Part shown: piece after piece, positions 1 through 19,289 of the stretch
Numbering within the stretch: the stretch's first letter is position 1
Layout: each line of letters starts with the position of its first letter
Source: Lycium barbarum
Taxonomy: Eukaryota > Streptophyta > Magnoliopsida > Solanales > Solanaceae
Direction: 5' to 3'
Assembly (NCBI RefSeq): GCF_019175385.1
Contig: NC_083339.1
Coordinates: 24,643,637 to 24,707,636, forward strand
DNA length: 64,000 nt
The notes under the pieces: generated by a model
What the model was told of the DNA's origin: nothing
What the model saw: only the letters and a program-made list of their open reading frames with translations
Databases searched by the model: none
Program-made: the position numbers and the translations under genes

Positions 1-881
1 CTGCCCATCTCTTGATGTTACCCCGTTTATATTCTGGGACAACGGATCTGTTGCAGGATCACGGAGAGGAGGCCATCCGGGCCGAGCTGATTGTTGCCCG
101 AAACGTTTTCAACATTCGTGTTGTCATTAACTCCTGACATACCTGAAATTGATGCTAAGGCAAAAAAATGGAGTTTACAAAGAGTTAGTAAAAAATAGTG
201 GTCACAGTGATTACCACAACTGTCCTGGCCCGACGGTGGGCGCCAAACTGTTTATCTGGAAATCAGTTCAGTTGAATTTGTGTACGTGGTCAAGGACACG
301 TAGATCAAAGTGACCAAAAAAGTAATGTAATTTGTAATTAAAATCGGTATGGACGAAATATAAGCAAAGTAAAAAGTTAAGAATAGCTTGAGCCTTGATG
401 TAGCTTTGAACTGACGGCTCCGGACAAGCTACCAATTTGGTCGGTGTTGGATATGAATTAAAATAGCAAAGAAACTTAAGAACAATGCAAGTGTGAAATG
501 TATGTCGTGTATATCTCTTGGATTTCGTGTCCTTTACAATGGAATGATAAGTCCTATTTATACTTGGGACGAGGAGTACACATTCCACGAATTGTGCCCC
601 TGCTAATAATGTGTATTAATGCCACAATAATGATAGACAACAAAGAGGGCAATAAATCCTATTAATGCCCCGTGGAAGGTGGAAGGTCTTCTTGTAACGG
701 TTGACCGTTGTCTACCAATCGGTGTTATCTCATTTCTACGAGTAACCAGGCCCTTCAGTGCCCTCTGTGTCATTAAACCTCTACGGAGGCTTTAGACGCT
801 GATTTGTACTTGAATCATATGTACTGACATTTGCCATCATGACATTCGTCCAGCTGTATTCCACGAATTTAGCCCAATACA
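1..881 (-). mobile_element. Ty3/gypsy (Tat-like) LTR retrotransposon, 5' LTR plus leader, cut by window edge
   Basis: On the minus strand an LTR runs from 881 (TGTATTGGGC) to 249 (GATAAACA), so it has TG...CA ends and is 633 bp. A minus-strand TATA-like box (GTATAAATAGG, about 555-565) lies inside it. Directly after the LTR comes TTTGGCGCCCACCG (about 233-248), which resembles a primer-binding site of plant Tat-type gypsy elements, then a short leader and a gag-like start. The rest of the element lies to the left of the window. The LTR's outer edge abuts a partial copy of the CDPK first exon, so the element inserted into that copy. Only one LTR is visible, so the target duplication cannot be checked. 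Confidence 0.7.
27..140 (-). pseudogene. Start of retrotransposon gag-like ORF, early stop
   Basis: An ATG on the minus strand at 140 follows the PBS and leader of the minus-strand LTR element. It opens a frame of 37 codons (starting MSGVNDNTN) that meets a TAA at 27-29. Position suggests the gag N-terminus; no domain can be recognised at this length. The stop suggests the copy is degenerate, or that the true frame continues elsewhere. Confidence 0.4.
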
Positions 882-884
882 AAA

Positions 885-960
885 CTGTTGCAGATCTCCG
901 GCATCTGTTGCTAGAGAAGATGTCAAGTCGTCCAACTACTCTAGTAAATAATCAAGAAAT
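885..960 (+). pseudogene. Truncated copy of CDPK exon 1 (copy C1)
   Basis: The sequence from about 885 matches the start of the real CDPK first exon (2662 onward), encoding the [14 protein letters not shown] segment. It then diverges and stops at TAA about 23 codons in. The ATG and the first residues are missing because the flanking minus-strand LTR ends at 881. Its downstream tail (AATAATCAAGAAAT) is shared with the second copy at about 1765, so the two upstream copies are more alike in that part than either is to the functional gene. Confidence 0.75.
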
Positions 961-1022
961 GTGTAAAGGAAAGTAACAAAGGCTTAATAAATAGGCAGCC
1001 TCTTAAATTAGCTAGTATATTC

Positions 1023-1407
1023 CATTTAGGCACTCGAATCAAGTTCCAATTGGACACCTCAAGTCCTAATAAAGTGTTTCAATTAGACATTTTCGGTTCA
1101 AATATTATTATTTTATGTTTTTTCATTCGTCTATTAGGTGTTTAAGTGAACCACCTAAAATATGTTATCTCTTTTAATTATAAACATTCGTCTTAATAAG
1201 CCATAAAACCCAAACTTTTTCTACTTGAGGTTAATGCTTATAATTAAAAAAGATACTATTTTACGTGGTTAACTAACCTACCCAATAGACGAATGAAAAC
1301 TCACGCATTTCTTTTTTTTAAATTTAAACTGAAAATGTCTAGTTGAAACACTTTATTAATAATGAGGCTTTCAATTAAAATATGACTTAGTTCTAGTGTC
1401 TAAATGA
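1023..1407. mobile_element. Fold-back MITE, about 385 bp
   Basis: The two halves are imperfect inverted repeats along nearly their whole length. CATTTAGGCACTCGAA at the left pairs with the complement of GTGTCTAAATG at the right. TAATAAAGTGTTTCAA pairs with the right-hand TTGAAACACTTTATTA, and the arms meet around 1195-1230 (TTTTAATTATAA). No coding capacity. It sits between two partial copies of the CDPK 5' region. The superfamily is not determined. Confidence 0.7.
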
Positions 1408-1419
1408 TTATAGTATTAA

Positions 1420-1797
1420 AGTAGAAGGACTTTTCTATAATTTCTCAAATAATAATAATTTAAAAAAAAACAAAAAGAGCATTCACATTACAAAAGAACG
1501 TTAACGTACACACCACTGATTGCATTCCCAGTCCCCCATTTTTCTTCTTTATGCATATTCCATCTCCGGCAGCTCAGCTCAGCTCAAATCACTCCATTTC
1601 TTTCCACTGCAATTTCACTCCTCATACTTCTATTGTTTTATACTTCCAATTAACAATGCTAAACCATAGCTAAAACAAAAATAGTATTAATTAGGGTTTT
1701 GAAAGCAATGGGGAACTGTAGCAGATCTCCAGCAGCTGCTAATATGGTGGGTAACAATCACAAATAATCAAGAAATATTTAAAGAAAAATAAATTAA
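1420..1797 (+). repeat. Duplicated CDPK promoter/5'UTR/exon 1 start (copy C2)
   Basis: This block matches the functional gene's 5' region (about 2365-2700) almost throughout: the CACATTACAAAAG segment, CCATTTTTCTTCTTTAT, the GCTCAGCTCAGC run, CTCCATTTCTTTCCACTGC, and AATGCTAAACCATAGCTAAA before a TTAGGGTTTT. The similarity continues into the coding start. It represents an earlier segmental duplication of the 5' end of the kinase gene; the copies are about 940 bp apart. Confidence 0.8.
1708..1767 (+). pseudogene. Short CDPK N-terminus-like ORF in copy C2
   Basis: An ATG at 1708 starts a 19-residue frame (MGNCSRSPAAANMVGNNHK) ending in TAA. It keeps the Gly2 myristoylation context and Cys4 of the kinase N-terminus, but Cys5 is Ser. 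It then departs from the kinase reading frame. It cannot encode a kinase alone. If transcription starts upstream of it, it would act as an upstream ORF or as an alternative first exon, but no splice connection can be shown from sequence. Confidence 0.6.
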
Positions 1798-1817
1798 GCA
1801 GGGAATTAGGTGTTAGG

Positions 1818-2087
1818 GGTCGTTTTGGTAGCTTATTTGGAGGTGAGTTATGTAAATATAAAATCCTGCATAAATAATAATATCACTTTTGATACCTGAT
1901 TATGAAGTAAGTTATTCATGTATAAAATTAATACGGTAATTGATTTGCAATTTAAAAACCCGCATAACTAATACATATATAAGTTATAATGGTAGATGTA
2001 TATTATTTTACGTAGAATCGAAGGTAGAATAACTAATAATACATGAATAACTAAATCTTGCATGACTAATGCAACGTAAAATGATAT
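1818..2087. mobile_element. Degenerate MITE-like repeat with ATGCATGTATTA-type motifs
   Basis: Begins GGGGTCGTTTTGGTAGC and carries many short copies of ATACATG/TAACTAATAC-type sequence, ending near GACTAATGCAACG. It resembles a short AT-rich repeat family common in Solanaceae, recognised by general pattern only. No coding capacity. Confidence 0.35.
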
Positions 2088-2351
2088 TGCCTCCGTCCCA
2101 ATTTACATGACACCCTTTCCTTTTGTTCAGTTAAAAAAAATGACATCTTTCCATATTTAGCAATAATTTAACTCTAAAATTTTCGTTTTATTCTTAATAA
2201 ACTGATTTCTAATCTTAAAATTTTCTTTGACTTGTTTTAAACCGTAAATTCAAAAGTCTTTATTTATTTTTAAATCATAAATTTAAAAGTCTTTATTTCT
2301 TTATTAAGCGTCGTGACCAATCAACTACGCTCTATAAATTGGGATGTAGGA
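2088..2351. mobile_element. Stowaway-type MITE
   Basis: The left end CCTCCGTCCCAATTTACA and the complement of the right end (TCCTACATCCCAATTTATA) form the typical Stowaway terminal inverted repeat, about 260 bp apart, with AT-rich non-coding interior. Stowaway elements are short relatives of Tc1/mariner transposons. It lies just upstream of the CDPK leader and may separate the promoter from older upstream sequence. Confidence 0.7.
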
Positions 2352-2651
2352 AATACATAAATTCTCTCTCAAGTAGAGAAGGGCTTTGCTATAATTTCCA
2401 AATATTTTTAAAAACCCGAAAAAAGCTTTTCACATTACAAAAGCATCTTAACGTTATCATTGCACTCCCAGTCCCTCATTTTTCTTCTTTATTCCATCTC
2501 CGGCAAGCTCAGCTCAGCACAGCTGAGTTCACTCCATTTCTTTCCACTGCAATTTCACTCCTCAAACTTCTATTATTTCACACTTCCGAAATCACAATGC
2601 TAAACCATAGCTAAAACAAAAAAAAGTGTGCAAGTATTAGGGTTTTAAGCA
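2352..2651 (+). promoter_or_regulatory. Proximal promoter and 5' leader of the CDPK gene
   Basis: About 300 bp between the Stowaway MITE and the start codon. It is duplicated at 1420-1707, with pyrimidine-rich stretches (TTTTTCTTCTTTATTCC, CTCCATTTCTTTCC) typical of plant 5' leaders. A TATA-like GCTATAATTTCC lies at about 2388. The transcription start cannot be placed by eye. Strong conservation with the upstream copy marks it as the unit that was duplicated along with the first codons. Confidence 0.45.
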
Positions 2652-11853
<9,202 letters not shown>

Positions 11854-13110
11854 GGTTTACATTATTGTTTCATTTATCAAATTCAAGCTTTGTATCAATG
11901 TGTCTTTGATCTCTTGCCATTGTTTTATGGGGTTACCATGAGATTGTTGGCTTGCCAGTATTCGAAAGTGGCGACTTCATCTGGGTAACCTGTATAACCA
12001 TTTGAAACACAGAATGTATCCTATCCTCTTACTGTTAGTTTTTTCCTGTTCCGGAAAAAAAAAAAGGTACAATGCAGCATAATTTTTGTACAAAAAGTTT
12101 TCTCGTTTCATTGTTGTCTGTGCCTATTTTTAGGATTGACATGGAGCTAACATACATGGAAGTATGCTAGTTCAAATGGCCTTTCTTTTACCCTGTTTCT
12201 CCAATCCTCATTTTCACAGTGATTTGTATGTACTATTGCCGTTTAAGGCAGGTGAAAAGGAACACTAGTTCTATTGGCTCTAAACCTGCATTCTTCTTAG
12301 TAACCGTTCATGTAAAAGAACGCTCGTCTTGATATTTCTCGCAGAAAACTTGTGCCTTTTCTTCTTGTCTTAATTTGCATATGGTCTCTGATACATTGGA
12401 ACTTGAATGTGGCTAATTGGATGAACATAATAAGATCTGAAAGTGGTTATGTAGTTTGAATTTTGAGTACAATAATTCGGATTCTACGTAATGGTGATTG
12501 GTAAGAATCGTCGGTGTGCTGTCATGCAGATATTTGAGTGATGAATAACGAGGTGGTCATTGGATAGACCTACGACTTAATAAATGATCAAAGATTGAAA
12601 AGAATGAAGTTAAAAAGTATTATAGTAACCCATGTCTTCCTAGAGATCGAAAATTTTGAACATCTTAAAAAATAATTTTTTTGCAGTTAATTTGTATCGC
12701 TAGTTCTTTCGTTTTTTTGTTTTTTTATTGGTTGAAGTCTAAAAGAACATTTAAGTTGTAGAATTACTGTATTTGGAATATAACTAGTTCTTTTTCTATT
12801 AATTTCTCCCTTTTTATGATTCAAAGTTCATTATTAGAAAATAGAGAAAGGACTTTGCTAAATCTTTTGTTTGGTTAACCATTGTGGTCGTTCAACTAAG
12901 GACCATATTTCCTGATGTTGTCAGCTCTGATCTAATGATTTTATGATCTTCGTAGTACTTCATTAGTTCAAGCCTAATGGCTTTTACTCTTTACAAATTA
13001 TCAACAAAAAAAAAAAAAAGAAAAAAAAAAGGTGAATATGGTGGTATTTGTATAACCATCTAATATTCGGGACGTGGCCAGATTAATTCAGTTTTGCGTC
13101 GCATAAGTCG
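11854..13110 (+). other. 3' UTR and downstream spacer of the CDPK gene
   Basis: AT-rich, no open frame of note. The first few hundred bases should include the 3' UTR; I cannot place the poly(A) site. Two long A runs (about 12055-12066 and 13007-13030) look like homopolymer tracts, not gene signals. Confidence 0.4.
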
Positions 13111-13114
13111 CATT

Positions 13115-13675
13115 AGAGGGAGAAATACTTCATTTTTTTGCGCGAATTGTCCTTTTGGGGTGGTCTTTAATTTTTGTCTCTCAATTGGTAGTCTTTAATA
13201 TTTGCCCTTCGCTTAACACCCAGAGGTCATGGGTTTGAACTCAGGTTTTGTCAAAAAAAAAAAAAAAAATATTCGCAAACCATAAGTTGGAATTCACAGC
13301 GCAGAAGTTGGGAATTCGCAAGGCATGAGTTGGACCCAACTTCTGCCTTAAGGCAATTTTTTATTCAAAATTAGCTCTTAAATTAGGCCTTAAGGCAGAG
13401 ATTTGTAAAATTTCAATTTTTTTTTTTTTTTTTTTTGCCTTAAGGCAGAGTTTGAAATTCAATTTATGCCTTAGGTCAGCAAAAGTTGGACCCTAACTTA
13501 TGCCATGTGAATTCTGAGTGAGGGTTCGAACTTGAAATTAAGATACTTGTAGTGAAGGACAAAAATTAAAGATCACTGATTTGAGGGACAAAATTAAAGA
13601 CCACCGAGGGACAAAAATTAAAGACCACCCCCGAAGGACAATCCTGCAAATTGCCCGAAATACTTTCTATCATGA
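13115..13675. mobile_element. Fold-back MITE with internal GCCTTAAGGC palindromes
   Basis: The left arm (ATTGTCCTTTTGGGGTGGTC followed by TTTAATTTTTGTC) is complementary to the right arm (GACAAAAATTAAAGACCACC then CCCGAAGGACAAT). The ends are GAAATACTT and CGAAATACTTT. The interior carries GCCTTAAGGC at 13345, 13387 and 13437, plus poly(A)/poly(T) runs and a box-B-like GGGTTTGAACTC. Non-coding; superfamily not determined. Confidence 0.7.
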
Positions 13676-14252
13676 GTTTATTAATTCACAGGACTGGAAC
13701 ATAACATTTAGCGATTAAAATCCAAGATCTTCGTAATATTCATTAGTTCTGACCTAACACTGTCAACAAAAAGAAGTGACTTTGGTGGTACTTTATATTC
13801 ACAGGATTAACTTCCCAATCTTCGTGGTACTTTTATGTTGCGAAGTAGCATTACCGATGATTATGTACACTTAATCCGCAAAGAGTTTAAGTTACAGTTG
13901 GTATATCAGTAAAGGTTAAATACACACTTAATTACCGAAACCTCTTTAAATTTTTGCAGAATATGAAACTCTTCGACGGAAGTGCTGCACGAAAGTTTAA
14001 AATAAATTTATCACAGTTTCTTATTTATTTATTTATTTACTTTTTTTGCCGAAAAAAACTAATAATATTTTGATAAAAACAGGCCGTCAAAATTTTGTTG
14101 GACAGTGTTATCAATGGGGAATCTCATTTTTAATTTATTTTATTACATGGGGGTAGGGGAAGGGGATTACGAGGTGGGGATCAAATCTTTACCAATAAGA
14201 TGAAAGTTCATGTGACTAACCAACTGAGCTTTTAAGATCCCTTAAAAATTCA
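13676..14252. other. AT-rich spacer, no gene
   Basis: No coding frame or RNA gene seen. A G-rich stretch (TGGGGGTAGGGGAAGGGG, about 14148-14165) is the only compositional feature. Confidence 0.4.
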
Positions 14253-14994
14253 GTTGTTTTTCTTGAAAAAGGGAATCGCCTGAATATTGCACAAGTCAAC
14301 AGCTTAATTGCACACCAAAGGCATTCAAAATCCATTGCAAATTTCCCAAGAGCACCTTTTTTGACGGGCTGTGTTCCGACATTTCTGTGTCAGTTATTAA
14401 TTTATTATTACTGACAACGTTTCAAAGGGACTTCCCATTGAATTTACAGAAATTGTAGTAGTAATGACCTAAAATCTGACCAAAATGGAGGATTTAAGAG
14501 GACTTACTTAATTCACAAAATCAAAATCAAATCAAACAATTAAAATTCGTTCTTGAAGAAATGAAAACAATAAAATACTTCATGAAAGCATAGCAAACCA
14601 AACATCTTTATGAGAAATACAGATGTTTTTCTTGAAAAAGGGAATCGCCTGAATATTGCACAAGTCAACAACTTAATCGTACACCAAAGGCATTCAAAAT
14701 CCATTGCAAATTTTCAAAGAGGACCTTTTTTGACGGGTTGTGTTCCGACATTTCTATGTCAGTTAGTAATTTATTATTACTGAAAACGTTTCAAAGGGAC
14801 TTCCCATTGAAATTTACAGAAATTGTAGTAGTACTGATCTAAAATCTGACTAAAATGGAGGAGGAAAGAGGACTTACGTAATTCACAAAATCAAAATCAA
14901 ATCAAACAATTAAAATTCATTCTTGAAGAAACGAAAATAGTAAAATACTTCATGAAAGCATAGCAAAGCAAACATCTTTATGAGAAATACAAAT
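14253..14994 (+). repeat. Recent tandem duplication, about 370 bp x 2
   Basis: Unit 1 (about 14253-14622) starts TTTTTCTTGAAAAAGGGAAT and unit 2 (about 14623-14994) repeats it nearly base for base, with scattered single-base changes. Shared landmarks are GACGGG(C/T)TGTGTTCCGAC, CTTCATGAAAGCATAGCAAA and CATCTTTATGAGAAATACA. Non-coding. Confidence 0.92.
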
Positions 14995-15113
14995 TTCAAC
15001 AAGCACCGCCACTTGAATTCATGAAATGGAGAAAGCACCACTTTAATAGAGAACATGTAACTCCCTTTATTAACATCAAAATAATTAATCTTTCAACCAT
15101 TGATACTATTTAT

Positions 15114-15235
15114 ATTGTTCGGACTCTCCAAAAACTGATGCCGCACTCTTGTTGATCGGATTCTCTAAAACTGTACTACTTTTGGAAGACCCGACACGTA
15201 CCCGTTGACATTTTTGAGAGTTTCGAGCAACATAG
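15114..15235. mobile_element. Palindromic short MITE (GTTCGGACTCTCC type)
   Basis: ATTGTTCGGACTCTCCAAAA at the left is the inverted counterpart of TTTTTGAGAGTTTCGAGCAA at the right. The middle has GACCCGACACGTACCCG. It resembles a widespread small Solanaceae repeat. About 120 bp, non-coding. Confidence 0.6.
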
Positions 15236-16548
15236 TATATTACTGGTTAATATGGTAGGCGCCAACACCTTTGGTCAGATTAACGACTAATTGCAAATCA
15301 GAGAACGGTTCTGGAACGTCTTCATTCTGCTTTTTGTATTCGATAGTCCATAAAACCAAGCTGTTTTCTCCTTTGATATGTTGGACGACCTAATATCTAT
15401 CCTAAGCAGTATCAGATTTTCCCTAAGGGATATAACACGTTGCTCTACCTGTTCCAAGCTAGCATTTGCAGAATAATAAAGAACAGTAAAGTAAGGACAC
15501 GGTGTTTACGTGGAAACCACCCGGCTCACAAGGGTGAAAAACACGACCTACACATCTGTAGGATTTTTCCCAAACTACACTACAACTGTGAGCCTGTGCA
15601 AATTAAAATTACAAACTCTGTAACCTAGGAACTAAACTCTAATTCCTATTTCACTAATCTCCTTAGACTAGTAAGCCCACTCAGAGTTATCCCAACTTGA
15701 ATTTGACTAACTGTTTATACCTACAATATTTGCTTCTATGAAAGCGGATAAAGGTAAAACTCGATAAACAATCCTAATAAATGAATCTAGACTCAAGAAC
15801 TATAAAACATAGACTCTATTAAACGAGCTCTTCAATCTTCTTCTTTGTATTAGGCTGCACTTCTGGAATCAGAATACTCAATATGACATTGACTGTATTC
15901 GCTTAATATTTTGATTTCTCTCTTTGTGAATGTGCAAAACTTCTTCATGGCATGACTTGAATAATTATAGTACTGGGTTTGCATCAAGTCGGCTGAACTC
16001 AATCCCTACAAGTTAAGACCCATTATGAGAGTTAGGGTTTGAGTTGACTTGAGATTCTTGCTTTATGCGTCTTCAGTGTCCTTGTAGGAGTCTGAAGTAT
16101 CTCGATAATTATGATAAGAAATCCTGCACACTTGTCCGCCAAGTCATTACCATAAACCATAAATCCTACTCGCAGTAGGATACTGAGCTAGAACATGTTC
16201 TTGGCCTTGTTCAAGCACTTGGTTCATTCTTGTCTGAATCTCCTCACTGTTTGAGATGGAACATGTCCATAAACATGTTTCATTCACCTTTGTCCAACAT
16301 CTGTCTTACTTATTCTCTCTTAGCTTGTCCACCTATCTCTGAGATAGAACATGTCTGCATACCTAGTACACTTACCTCGTTCATTTTACTTTGTCAATCA
16401 TCAAAACTCACGTGCTTTATGCTACCAAATTCCCCATTTTTGATGATGACAAACTCATGCTTTAGAGAAATTGTGTAACCTGTTTGAACCATCTCACACT
16501 CTAGAAAATAAACATCATATCACGATCGTACTCAGAGTAAACCAAGTT

Positions 16549-18968
16549 TGTCACGACCCGGCTAGGGGGCCGCGACGAGCACCCGGTGCTACCCCACCCG
16601 GGCACCCTCTTAGATCTCTTATGCTTACATCTAGGTGAGCCACATAATCATACATACATTTCCATTCATTCGTCACGTGCTTTTCTTATCGTTAATCATA
16701 TTGATCCCATTAGGCGACCATCATCATTTAACATATCATATGCATCTATGCCACATTATAAGTACAAGGCCGACGTGGCCAACAAAAGATATACAAAACA
16801 TGGGCCGACATGGACAAACATCTCTACCCACATACACATGACTACGAGCCTCTAAGAGTATGACATATCGTATGAGCGGGACAGGACCCCGATATGCCCA
16901 TAATTATATACACAAAAGAATGAATACCCAAAAGCTGCGGCTCCGAAAGAAATGGAGCTCTGCTATGCAATCTCTGAATAAGCAACTATGGATCAAGCCT
17001 GTCTCCCTGTGCACCTGCGGGCATGACGCAGCGTCCACAAACAAAAGGACGTCAGTACGAAGAATGTACTGAGTATGTAAAGCATGATCAACATCAATAC
17101 AGAAGCATAATAGATATCATATGAAATAGCATAGGAGGGGAGACAGTAATATCATCATCATCATGTCGCTTACTTGCATACATCGTCGTTCGTATCCCAT
17201 AATAATAGCCATACCACTTTGTGTTCATATTCGTATACGTGCCCTTACTAAGTCTTATCACACTCATATTCATATTATACACATGGTCATATCCTGTACA
17301 TAGTATTTACATAGCATACCCAACCTCGTAGGATCGGTGTGTCATACATACTTGGCCAACCAAGGCTCAAGATCATACATACCTGGTCCTACCAAGGCGT
17401 CAGGGTTATTCGTACCGTCTGCAGAGGTGTGCGCGCGTTTCGTAATCGTATACATACTTTATACATAGTCATATACATATAGTCTTACCCGGCATCATAA
17501 GCTCGGGGTCTTATCATAGCCCTTCATAGGCATACCTATACATATATCATAGCTCGTAAGCATCTCTAATCTCATTTTACTCTCATCATCATTACTATCC
17601 TCATCATTATCGTTACATCTACATTATAGACTTACTCGTCATACGAGGAACATAGTATAATCATAGTACATATCAAGGGTCGTGAGCTTATGAGCTCAGA
17701 ATGTCAACCATGTGAAGACAACATACTCATATAGAGGAATTAGGAATTTGGCCAAGAACCATGCCTTAGGAAAGAAGGGTTAGTCTCACATACCTTTCCG
17801 TCGAACTATTCTACACTTGCACGTTCCCTTCCAATGCTAGCGTTTATACCTTCATTAATATCATAACAATGGCCATTAGTCATTCACATCATCCACATTA
17901 TCTAGATTTCTCAATTTGCTTCTAATTCTCCCATATTTATGGTCATGACCTCCAACTTCGTCCATTCGTCTAAAGTGTCGATTTCATGATCTTAGTACCA
18001 TTTATAATACATTCATATCGTAACACAACAACATTCATAATTCAATTCAAACTATTCTTCAAAATGTCACTATTCACCATTCATGACCTAGTTGACCACA
18101 TTTTCTACAATCCATGTATTTTAATTCTCCAATACCTTAAACATCATGTAAAAATCATGAATCTTACCTTAGAAGTTGTAGGAACAAGCTTTGGTTGATA
18201 ATACCCCACTTTGAGCCAAACCCTAGTTTTTCTCTATTTGGATTTCTTGACTTGGATGATCCTTGATGATTCCCTTATCCTTGATTCACTTGTCTTAATG
18301 TTATTGATGGCTTATAATCCTTGAAAACTCATATAATAAATGTAGAGAGAAGTTTTAGAGAGAAGTGGTGTAATGTTGTAATGAAATAAAACAAGTGTTG
18401 GTCCCTTTATTTAATGACTTGTGAAATCTGTGCTGAGATGAACAGTGGTCGTCCATCGTGGTTTACGGCCCGTATTCCACTATACGGCTCGTCCTCCATA
18501 GGCGTATTTAACCATTTCCATAACCAGAAGCTGGACTGCCTTCATGGTGGTTTACGACCATGGTTTACGGGCCGTAAATCACTTTACGGTCCGTCCACCA
18601 GGTCGTATTTAACCATTTCCTCGGCTGGCAGAAAGTCGAAGCCTTGCATGGAAGTTTACGACTGCCAGTTTACGGACCGTATTGCACTTTACGGTCCGTA
18701 TTTTGCAATATACGACCACTGGGCAGTTGCAATTCTGCAACTTCCCATATTTCTTAGACTTCTCATTTTAATCACCCCCGTCCATGCACATGCATTGCTC
18801 ACCTTGTATCTCATCTTAACTTAGCCAACTTCCTCGTCTCACATCGGATACTTTCGAAATCTCGCCTAAGGTCATCAACGTCGTTTCTTGCTCATGGACA
18901 TCATGCACTCATATTCATCACTAGTTCATTCTCTTGCGTACCAACGGAAAATTTTCCGAGGTGTAACA
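16549..18968 (-). mobile_element. Solo LTR of a chromovirus (Tekay/Del-like), 2.4 kb
   Basis: Plus-strand ends are TGTCACGACCC...GGTGTAACA, flanked by AAGTT (16544) and AGGTT (18969), a 4/5 target duplication. Tekay-type LTRs read TGTWACA...GTCGTGACA, so this one lies on minus. No internal gag-pol remains, hence a solo LTR formed by LTR-LTR recombination. It shares GACGTCAGTACGA and TGTACTGAGTATGTAA with the solo LTR at 30444. An array of TTTACGGNCCGTA-type palindromes lies at about 18455-18715. Confidence 0.75.
18450..18720. repeat. Array of TTTACGGNCCGTAAA-like short palindromes in the solo LTR
   Basis: Repeated variants include GTTTACGGCCCGTATTCCAC, GTTTACGGGCCGTAAATCAC, TTTACGGTCCGTCC, GTTTACGGACCGTATTGCAC and TTTACGGTCCGTATTTTGC. 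Units alternate with TTAACCATTTCC spacers. The core ACGG-N-CCGT is palindromic around one base. Confidence 0.8.
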
Positions 18969-19289
18969 AGGTTAGTCATAAGCATTACATAATCTTCCCC
19001 CTTTTGGCATCATTAAAAAGTTGTCTCAGTCCAGTTAAGCATTAATCTGAACTAGCGATATAAAACTCATGGCTATTGGGGCTGTCACATATACGCATAA
19101 TATAAACACTTGCTCAATTTATATCTTTTTGAATATTTTAAGCACAGAAATAACAAATAGATATACTAGAGCAGAACAGTTTCCATCATTAGTAAAAAAA
19201 AAAAAAAAGAACACCATCAGAGTTATCAAACAAACATACATACAATCAGAATAAAAACTGAGATAGGCCAAAAACAAGGGATGCTAAGA

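Noticed and set aside
268..588. 106-codon minus-strand frame in the first LTR
   Set aside because: Lies across U3/R/U5 of the LTR, including the TATA-like box, so it is a chance frame.
18414..18824. 136-codon + frame in the solo LTR
   Set aside because: It simply translates the palindromic array and spacers of the LTR.
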